Assembly (NCBI GenBank): GCA_020629335.1
Contig: JAHDDN010000059.1
Span: 1-19,011 of the forward strand
From: Chitinophagales bacterium
GTDB taxonomy: Bacteria > Bacteroidota > Bacteroidia > Chitinophagales > UBA2359
DNA: 19,011 bases
Reading direction: 5' to 3'
The position numbers and the translations under genes were made by a program. The stretch's first letter is position 1, and every line of letters begins with the position of its first letter. Positions 9,401-14,734 of this stretch are shown here, in pieces. Under the pieces are notes generated by a model. The model was not told the origin of the DNA and searched no databases. It was given only the letters and a program-made list of their open reading frames with translations.

Positions 9401-12298
9401 AGTATTCAATTGCAAAATTACGTCAATCTAAATCGGGCTTATGATGGAGGGACTAATCCGAATGTAGCATTAACATATGGCTACGATTACTTAGAAGATG
9501 AAGCAAGAGAATCCGCCACTAAAATATTAGTCTTATCAACAGATGGTACAGATAATCAGGTAAGTCTATCATTAATTAGCTTAGCAGAAGAGTATAAGGC
9601 TCAAGGCTATGTGATTGTCAGTATTGCTTTTGATGAAGCCTATGACAGCCCAATTACCCAAGCTATCTTGCAGGAGGTTTCAAGTCTGGATTTATTAGCC
9701 CCTGGAGCTGATACTTATGCGGAATTAGATCAACAATTAGCCGCTTATATTGTCAATATTTATGTTTGTGCTTCTGTTCCTGGCAATGCGAATGTTTATT
9801 TCTTCGATAGAGATGGAGCTGTAGAGATAGAGTACTATGTACCCACTGGCACTTGTAGTGATTTTTCTTCAATAGATATATATCTGACGGTGACAGCTCA
9901 GCAGCAATTATCTTTGCCAGCAGGTACACCTATTTCTTTCTATTATAATAATCCAGCACTCTATTCTGCTACGCCTATTATTACTTCCTTTATTCCTTGT
10001 GCGATTGATGCAGGAAACGCTGTATTATTGAACTATAATTTACCGATTTCAGGCCCTGCGAATGTTTGGGCGGTGCTCAATGATGATGGTTCTCAATCTA
10101 CGCCAATCAACTTTCCAATTACTGATATCGACGAAATTGTTTTCAATAATAATATAGATCAAATAGAAGTCTGTGTGGAGGATTCTCCTACCATATCTGC
10201 CTTGAAATATACCACTACTCCTCAGATGGTATGTAATAATACGGTTCTTTATACTATAGATGTTTGTAATATTAGTAATATGGATGCTGTAGGAGTGGAG
10301 GTGACAGATATTGCACCTCCCAATTTTGAATTACTCAATATTAGCATCTATGACAATGCTTGTGCCATAGGTGAGGGGCCATTTGATTTGGAAGCAGCTT
10401 GTTGTGTGTCGATTACCTATGAGTATGATGCTTCAGCAGCAAGTGCAGGGGTTTATAATAATCAAGGAGCAATATTGTCAGGCCCTTCAGATCAAGTTTA
10501 TATTGATTTTGTAGGTAGTACTAGCTTAGAGGAGGATGTAATCATAGGAGAAGTATTGTGTGATTCGGAGGAGGTGATTTTTACTAAGGAAGTAAATATC
10601 AATGATGTTTGTGAAGAAAGTTTTATTACTTATTCCTTTACGATAGAAAATCAAAGCAATATTCCTTTACAAGTATTGAGCTTTACGGATGTGTTACCAG
10701 ATCCCGTTATTTGGGCAGGGGAGCCATATGCCGTAGAGAATATGAGTTTAGGAGAAACAAGTTTTACAAACACGAATGAAGCCGTATTCACCATCGCAGA
10801 AATTCCTTCTGAAACCATTGCGAGTTTTCAAATAGATGCTTATTTAGGAAATTGGGAGGAATCTGCTGATTTGGAAAATATAGCAAACATCAGCAATTTT
10901 CCCAATTTTATCAATGGTGATGGGGGAGATTTAAGTGCAATTAGCGAGGAAGTAACAATCAATAGCTTGCCAATGATCCTTACAGAAGATGAAATAAGTG
11001 TCTGTATTTTGGATTCAGAAATTAGTTTGTCAGCGGAGGTTTTTGATGGGCAGGAAATAGCATGGGTCAGTGCTGGTGATGGTGAATTTAGCACAGCTGA
11101 TAATGCCATTACGACCTATACTTTTGGCCCTGCGGATATAGAAGCAGGAAGTGTAAATATGAGCATTAGTGCCTTTTTGAACTTAGCGGCTTGTGGGGAA
11201 TCTTTAGTTTCTGTTTATGTACAATTAGAGGAGGATTTATGTGCCGAATGTAGCTCTAATGCAGGAGAAATATCATTCAATACAGATTTTCTTTGTGCAG
11301 GAGAAAGTGTGAGTGTGACGACTAATAATCCAGTGATCGATGCTGGAGCCGAACTTTGGTATATTTTACACGACTCTCCAACGAATGAAGCAGGCCAAGT
11401 ATCAGCTAGTAATCAAAGCGGTACATTTGATTTAAGTGCAATAGACAATATCTTAAGCAATGAATTTTATTATATTTCTGCTTTAGTCGGTCCAGCGAAT
11501 AATGGAGAGTTGCCTAACTTAGATGATCCATGTAGTGTGATCAATGAAGGCACATCCATTATTTTATTAGATGAAATTAGCTGGGAGTATAATGAGGAAT
11601 GCGACCCTATTAGTGAAATTTACACTTTAACGATACAAGTCAATGGGGGGCTAGCGGCTTATGATAGTAGTGAATCTTATAGCATTAATGGTTATTATAA
11701 TGACGATGATTTATCCGCTTCAGAGACTTTTCAAATTATCATAGATGATGTGACAGATGGAACCATCATTGAGTTTTGGGCTACTGATGCCTTGGGTTGT
11801 CAAGGCTATGAGTCCATAGTAGTGGAGTGCATTAAATTGCCAATAGAACTGCTCTCATTTACAGGAAATGCGAGAGAGGATGGAAACTTATTACAATGGC
11901 AGACAGCCGCAGAAATTGATGTGTCAGCATACCATTTAGAACGTTCCTATGATGGCTTGAGCTTTCAAACAATTGCCCAAATAGAAGCAAGGGGTAATCA
12001 TAGTGAATACCAGTTTGTTGATATAGGCGTGGATGCCTACTATCGCATAGCTTGGGAAGATGGCTTTTCTCATATAATTCAGATTAAGCGATCCAATATA
12101 GACATAAATATTGAGCAATGGAATGATCAACTCATAATAGACGAAAGGGTGGAGTCAATGGAGTTAATTAATATGATGGGACAGCAGCTTTTAATGACTA
12201 AGGATAACTATTTGTATATAGGAGATATGCCCAATGGAGTTTATCTGGTGAAAATATTAGTAGAAGGAAGGCTTTGGGTAAAGAAGATTATTTTATAG
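6476..12298 (+). CDS. Giant secreted adhesin-like protein, paralogue 2 (FG-GAP propellers, vWA domain, T9SS sorting domain)
   Basis: This 1940-residue paralogue of the preceding gene has the same domain order. Seen: signal peptide about 1-25 (TDA|Q); 14 FG-GAP repeats about 26-730, mostly 50 residues with a few 49 or longer; two SprB-like repeats about 733-905; vWA domain with MIDAS residues D920, S922, S924, T993 and D1023; an Ig-like segment about 1109-1240; DUF11-like domains about 1241-1495; a PKD-like segment about 1496-1587. A segment of about 110 residues (about 1588-1702, cysteine-containing, with an FYYISALVGP motif) is absent from paralogue 1. The end is an Fn3-like domain from about 1787 and a type A sorting domain about 1875-1940 (GVYLVKI, ending KKIIL). 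The ATG start is chosen because it begins a complete signal peptide. It lies 447 bases after paralogue 1, with its own candidate promoter. A surface or released adhesin is inferred from the domains; the ligand is unknown. Confidence 0.9.
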   Translation: MKNALSIFYLLFTSLILLLSISTDAQIPFGVQEAITPQTDGVRDVHSADIDGDGDLDLLSASFFDNKIAWYENEGNGEMGEQQMISSEAFGARDVYADDLDGDGDLDVLSASYQDDKIAWYENDGNGNFGPQLIITTDAAAASSVYTADLDGDGDPDVLSASFGDGKIAWYENDGSGDFGTEQTIIDELEGARFVYAADLDGDGDPEVLSASWEENVIAWYLNDGAGHFSVPFIISDDLDSAILVYASDFDLDGDLDVLSYSDFDDKIAWYENDGNINFGPQQIIGINTGAEGSIYPIDLDSDGDSDILYTSGVDEIGWYENDGNGVFDSTQIISSENKEASAIYATDIDSDGDMDVFYGSWINDEMGWYENDGDTNFEPVQLISLNTEQPRSVYSADIDGDNDLDVLSASYQDDKIAWYENDGTGEFGAQKIISAEANGAWDVYSVDLDGDADMDVLSASTNDDKIAWYENDGNGNFGTEQIISLEADKARSIYSADLDSDGDQDVLSASWADDKIAWYENDGNGNFGAQQIISLNADKALSVYSEDLDGDGDFDVLSASLGDGKIAWYENDGNGNFGAEQILSINATQARAVYSSDLDGDGDQDVLSASLGDDKIAWYENDGNGNFSPPQNILDNEEKIVDIMATDLDGDGDEDVLSISANVPVSGIADNIAWYENDGTGVFGPQQIISTNLDVGFAIYSADLNGDEVLDVLSASEEDNKIAWYQNLLALNMELVENNPTCVGSNTGSFQVYLSGLTYPPYSYEWSLDGGLEEGSGFSETANFTIDELAGGTYDLMVINSVQDTVIQEGIILGGLFGSFFEIVNINTANSTNEFPNASIEISVDGGIPDYTFSWDGPSNGSIVSNSSTEIIANLYAGNYSITITDSDNNSITQVVSLFDESVLEEVCVEPLDIVILNDVSGSVDAAEYEESKAFYVDFINSLNVGLEEDESRVAIVEWSDTDEQELVIPITGDSIQLQNYVNLNRAYDGGTNPNVALTYGYDYLEDEARESATKILVLSTDGTDNQVSLSLISLAEEYKAQGYVIVSIAFDEAYDSPITQAILQEVSSLDLLAPGADTYAELDQQLAAYIVNIYVCASVPGNANVYFFDRDGAVEIEYYVPTGTCSDFSSIDIYLTVTAQQQLSLPAGTPISFYYNNPALYSATPIITSFIPCAIDAGNAVLLNYNLPISGPANVWAVLNDDGSQSTPINFPITDIDEIVFNNNIDQIEVCVEDSPTISALKYTTTPQMVCNNTVLYTIDVCNISNMDAVGVEVTDIAPPNFELLNISIYDNACAIGEGPFDLEAACCVSITYEYDASAASAGVYNNQGAILSGPSDQVYIDFVGSTSLEEDVIIGEVLCDSEEVIFTKEVNINDVCEESFITYSFTIENQSNIPLQVLSFTDVLPDPVIWAGEPYAVENMSLGETSFTNTNEAVFTIAEIPSETIASFQIDAYLGNWEESADLENIANISNFPNFINGDGGDLSAISEEVTINSLPMILTEDEISVCILDSEISLSAEVFDGQEIAWVSAGDGEFSTADNAITTYTFGPADIEAGSVNMSISAFLNLAACGESLVSVYVQLEEDLCAECSSNAGEISFNTDFLCAGESVSVTTNNPVIDAGAELWYILHDSPTNEAGQVSASNQSGTFDLSAIDNILSNEFYYISALVGPANNGELPNLDDPCSVINEGTSIILLDEISWEYNEECDPISEIYTLTIQVNGGLAAYDSSESYSINGYYNDDDLSASETFQIIIDDVTDGTIIEFWATDALGCQGYESIVVECIKLPIELLSFTGNAREDGNLLQWQTAAEIDVSAYHLERSYDGLSFQTIAQIEARGNHSEYQFVDIGVDAYYRIAWEDGFSHIIQIKRSNIDINIEQWNDQLIIDERVESMELINMMGQQLLMTKDNYLYIGDMPNGVYLVKILVEGRLWVKKIIL

Positions 12299-12317
12299 AT
12301 ATGAATGATTAATTCAA

Positions 12318-12494
12318 GTTTTTTTGTAACTGTTCAGTATAAATGCTTTGGAGCATAAAAATAGAGATTTTGTTGTCAGACGACGCTCTTTTTAAGCTTA
12401 ATAGCAGCGCTATTGGGCGCAAAAAAGCGGAAGTATGGCGGCAAAAGATCATTTTTAGGCCCAAATGATTGATACTGAATAGTTACGTTTTTTT
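12318..12494. repeat. 8-bp target-site duplication flanking the IS66-like MITE
   Basis: GTTTTTTT occurs at 12318-12325 and again at 12487-12494, directly outside the inverted repeats of the element. The leading G anchors the length at exactly eight. Neither 7 nor 9 bases gives matching flanks. Confidence 0.75.
12326..12486. mobile_element. IS66-like MITE, 161 bp, non-autonomous
   Basis: The terminal inverted repeats are 12326-12351 and 12461-12486, matching at 22 of 26 positions and beginning GTAACT. An 8-bp target duplication flanks them. GTAA ends and 8-bp duplications are known traits of the IS66 family, so this is probably a miniature element moved by an IS66-family transposase encoded elsewhere. 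No transposase is present in the window. The interior is noncoding, with small hairpins such as TGCT-TTGG-AGCA and AATAGC-AGC-GCTATT. It sits 27 bases after the stop of paralogue 2 and ends 92 bases before the membrane-protein gene. Confidence 0.75.
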
Positions 12495-12514
12495 TATTGC
12501 TCCTAATATATCCG

Positions 12515-12522
12515 TACTTTTG
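12515..12522 (+). promoter_or_regulatory. Putative -7 promoter box of the membrane-protein gene
   Basis: TACTTTTG matches the Bacteroidota -7 consensus TAnnTTTG exactly and lies 57 bases before the start codon. The nearest -33 candidate, TTG at 12497-12499, is closer than usual (15-base spacer). The -33 region overlaps the right target duplication of the MITE, so the insertion may have altered this promoter. Confidence 0.4.
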
Positions 12523-12578
12523 TCTCATGTAAGTAATTAGACAAAATTAAATTACTTATTATTTAAAATGATAGTAAA

Positions 12579-13961
12579 ATGAGCCTAAAGAAATTAGACT
12601 GGATATTATTTATTATTCTGTTAGTGGTGTTTATCGTTCCAGTTGTAATATGTACTTTAATGTCTTTTCCCAGTGCATCGGATGACATAATGAAGTGGCA
12701 TTATACCTACGGCTACGAATCTTATTTTGATTATTTTAGTCAGGTTAAGTATTGGTATATGAACCATAATGGTCGTTATTTCAATATGCTCATTGTCTTT
12801 TTACCTTTTTTATATTATCCCCTAATTTATGGCTTGTTTAACTTAAGTATGTTTTTTGCACTTATCTTTAGTTTGTTTCTCTTTGCTAAACAATTTTTTA
12901 TAGAAAAATTAAGAGCGCTTAATTTTTCTATCTTTTTAGTATTTGCTTATTTCATCTTTTGTATTTCTCCAGTAGAGTTGTTTTTTAATGTGTCCAGAAC
13001 ATCGGTTTATGAGTTATCATTGATTTTAAATTTATTACTCCTTTATTGTGCTTATCGTTTAATCGAATCGAATAACACGAAGTTGTCAATATTGTATCTC
13101 CTATTAATTGTTTTGTTAATCGGAAACATGGAACCCAATGTGCCAATGGTTATCATCTTAGGTATGGCCATGTTATTCATTGCTTACAAAAAACAAAAGC
13201 CCATTCGTACTTATATCGCTGGTCTAATCTTGACCATTCCATGTACCCTTTTACTAGTCTTATCACCAGGCATACAATTTAGAACCACTCGTTACGAAAA
13301 TAGTAATAATATGATCTATAGCAGTATAGAAACTATTAAGAGTATGTTGAATTTGATATCAAGTTTCTTTCATGATATATCCTCTATATTAGCATTTTTG
13401 GGTATCATCATATTTGCTTCATTTTTACTCCCAAAGCAAGAAAATAAGCGCTCTATTAAATCATTAGCAATAGAAGGAGGCATCCTTTTATTGATTAGTA
13501 CAATTACCTTATTTATCTTTTTTTGGGCTAAAGGGCATGAACTGGATAAGCGTTATTCTGACTATGTATTGGGTTTCTTAATTAGTGGAATAGCCTATCT
13601 AATCATCAATTATAGAGGCTATATCTCCAGCTTAATAAGTATCACTACCAAGCAATTAAAAATACTAAGCATCAGCCTTATAGCAATCGTACTAATGAGT
13701 AGCGCAAGCAATAGTCACTATCAAAGAATGTTTGTGGAATTCAAAAATGGCTCTATTTTTAAAGCCAAAAAAGAGATCTATCTAATCGACACCTACATCA
13801 TGAATAATAAAAAGCCAAACTTGCTTTTTCCTAAGATACAAAACAAGCCAAAGACGCTTATGATTTATAATTATTTCCCAGAAGCCTATCAATACTTATA
13901 TGGCTTCAAAAAAGTGAAAAAAACAAAGAAATCAATTTATAAGCTATTGGAGAAACAATAA
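12579..13961 (+). CDS. Polytopic membrane protein resembling GT-C glycosyltransferases
   Basis: This 460-residue protein has roughly ten to eleven hydrophobic segments (the first at about 8-28, the last at about 355-372) and a basic, soluble C-terminal tail of about 85 residues. The loop after the first membrane segment carries an Asp-Asp pair (D35-D36, in SASDD) and, further on, NHNGRYFN (62-69). An acidic pair in the first extracytoplasmic loop is typical of GT-C-fold enzymes that use lipid-linked sugars, and related uncharacterised families (DUF6056-like) show a similar start. No signature settles a specific enzyme, so a transferase role is inference. It lies alone between two giant adhesin-like genes, 280 bases after the previous stop. 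Glycosylation of surface polymers or exported proteins is possible but not shown. The ATG gives the first membrane segment directly, and no longer start is available nearby. Confidence 0.6.
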   Translation: MSLKKLDWILFIILLVVFIVPVVICTLMSFPSASDDIMKWHYTYGYESYFDYFSQVKYWYMNHNGRYFNMLIVFLPFLYYPLIYGLFNLSMFFALIFSLFLFAKQFFIEKLRALNFSIFLVFAYFIFCISPVELFFNVSRTSVYELSLILNLLLLYCAYRLIESNNTKLSILYLLLIVLLIGNMEPNVPMVIILGMAMLFIAYKKQKPIRTYIAGLILTIPCTLLLVLSPGIQFRTTRYENSNNMIYSSIETIKSMLNLISSFFHDISSILAFLGIIIFASFLLPKQENKRSIKSLAIEGGILLLISTITLFIFFWAKGHELDKRYSDYVLGFLISGIAYLIINYRGYISSLISITTKQLKILSISLIAIVLMSSASNSHYQRMFVEFKNGSIFKAKKEIYLIDTYIMNNKKPNLLFPKIQNKPKTLMIYNYFPEAYQYLYGFKKVKKTKKSIYKLLEKQ

Positions 13962-13987
13962 ATTCTTATTTTGCATGACAAACCAAA

Positions 13988-14167
13988 ATGATGAAGTACT
14001 ATCTAATAATACTGTTTTCCTTGTTTTTTTCTGCCTATATAGTGGCACAAGCCCCTGAGATGCCTATTGAAGAAATGTACTTAGAGGAGGTAGAACCTTC
14101 CTCTATATCTACAAAAACGCCCTTATTTATTGTTCATACCTATTTTGGGGCTTCCCTGCGATCGTAA
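13988..14167 (+). pseudogene. Short ORF with signal peptide, probably the 5' remnant of a secreted-protein gene
   Basis: This ORF of 59 codons starts ATGATG, 26 bases after the membrane-protein stop. The N-terminus is a good signal peptide (MMKYYLIILFSLFFSAYIVA, then QA, cleavage about 22), followed by an acidic stretch with PEMPIEEMYLEEVEPSS. The reading frame then runs into GC-richer, repeat-like DNA from about 14140 and stops at 14165-14167. A signal peptide with so little mature protein suggests a gene truncated by insertion or recombination at the repeat. A genuine small secreted peptide cannot be excluded. It is not recognisably related to the neighbouring giant genes. Confidence 0.45.
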
Positions 14168-14238
14168 AAGCGAGTGCGCAGCACAAAGCCATTCATCATT
14201 TAAACATTACGCATTATGCATTCGCCGAAGGCGCAGGG

Positions 14239-14366
14239 CGGGCTGTCCGTTCTTATGTGGCTATGCGGCTCCCACTCCACTAAGGCCCGCTTGTCTCTTA
14301 TTGGAGCCTGCACGTGCCTAAGTTCCGTAGGTCGCAGCATGGCCGCCACATACCACTACCATCCCT
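14239..14366 (+). repeat. Structured intergenic repeat, copy B
   Basis: Four ordered blocks match copy A in the opposite orientation: CGGGCTGTCCG (14239-14249), CTCCACTAAGGC (14275-14286), TGCCTAAGTTCCGTA (14315-14329) and TACCACTACCATCCCT (14351-14366). The closing stem pairs TATGTGGC (14253-14260) with GCCACATA (14345-14352). It differs from the copy A stem at four of eight base pairs, yet both are fully paired. Short ORFs across it are fortuitous. It is either a dispersed element with preserved structure or a structured RNA. Confidence 0.7.
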
Positions 14367-14375
14367 AAGCCGGTC

Positions 14376-14402
14376 CTCCCTTGGGGGAGTTGCCCGCAGG
14401 GC
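14376..14402. repeat. Two adjacent GC-rich hairpins
   Basis: CTCCC (14376-14380) can pair with GGGAG (14385-14389), directly followed by GCCC-GCA-GGGC (14392-14402). Both stems are short. They follow structured repeat copy B within ten bases and may belong to it. No T-run follows, so a terminator role is not supported. Confidence 0.45.
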
Positions 14403-14472
14403 GGAGGGGGATTAACCGAAATGCTAAATTTAAAACCGATCTCAGTTATTCAGTTTATCGGTTTATCAGTAG

Positions 14473-14644
14473 AAAAAATTAGGGTGCAATTGGGTTTTGT
14501 CCCTTCCTTTAAAAGTTAAAGAAAATAATATTGATAATCATTTGTTTAAACTTTAATAATATTTTGATTGCAAAATAAAAACCCTGTTTAAACTATTGAA
14601 TTTTTATTATAGGGGGACAAAACCCAATTGCACCCAAAAAATTA
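14473..14644. repeat. 9-bp target-site duplication flanking the 154-bp MITE
   Basis: AAAAAATTA at 14473-14481 and again at 14636-14644 directly flanks the inverted repeats. Lengths of 8 or 10 do not match, so the duplication is nine bases. Confidence 0.8.
14482..14635. mobile_element. 154-bp MITE with perfect 22-bp terminal inverted repeats
   Basis: The left end 14482-14503 (GGGTGCAATTGGGTTTTG then TCCC) is the exact reverse complement of 14614-14635. A 9-bp target duplication flanks it. The 110-bp interior is very AT-rich, noncoding and includes GTTTAAAC twice. It has no transposase, so it must be mobilised in trans. The family is not recognised; 9-bp duplications occur in several IS families, including IS1 and IS4. 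It lies in the upstream region shared by paralogues 1 and 3. Paralogue 1 has no insertion there. It ends 22 bases before the putative -7 box of paralogue 3. Confidence 0.85.
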
Positions 14645-14657
14645 TTAAAAAAAGTCC

Positions 14658-14665
14658 TATATTAG
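14658..14665 (+). promoter_or_regulatory. Putative -7 promoter box of the third giant gene
   Basis: TATATTAG, within CCTATATTAGCA shared with the upstream region of paralogue 1. The -33 position would fall at the right end of the MITE, so any original upstream promoter element was displaced by the insertion. Confidence 0.4.
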
Positions 14666-14734
14666 CATAATCAAATAAGATTTTTCGCCCTCAACAAACC
14701 AAATATTCTCTTATAGCAACCCTAAAATATCCTT

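Larger units (their letters stand above)
14168..14481. other. Repeat-rich noncoding stretch before the third giant gene
   Basis: No gene is seen. In order it contains a CGCC-GAA-GGCG hairpin (14223-14233), structured repeat copy B (14239-14366), a double hairpin (14376-14402), an AAACCGAT / ATCGGTTT inverted repeat (14433-14440 and 14457-14464) and CAGTTAT-type short repeats like those before paralogue 1. Confidence 0.6.

Noticed and set aside
12568..12582. ATG at 12568 as start of the membrane-protein gene
   Set aside because: It gives only four codons before TGA and is in another frame.
14130..14321. 63-codon open frame on the plus strand
   Set aside because: It runs through structured repeat copy B and GC-rich hairpins, has no signal or domain features, and its composition follows the repeat, not a gene.
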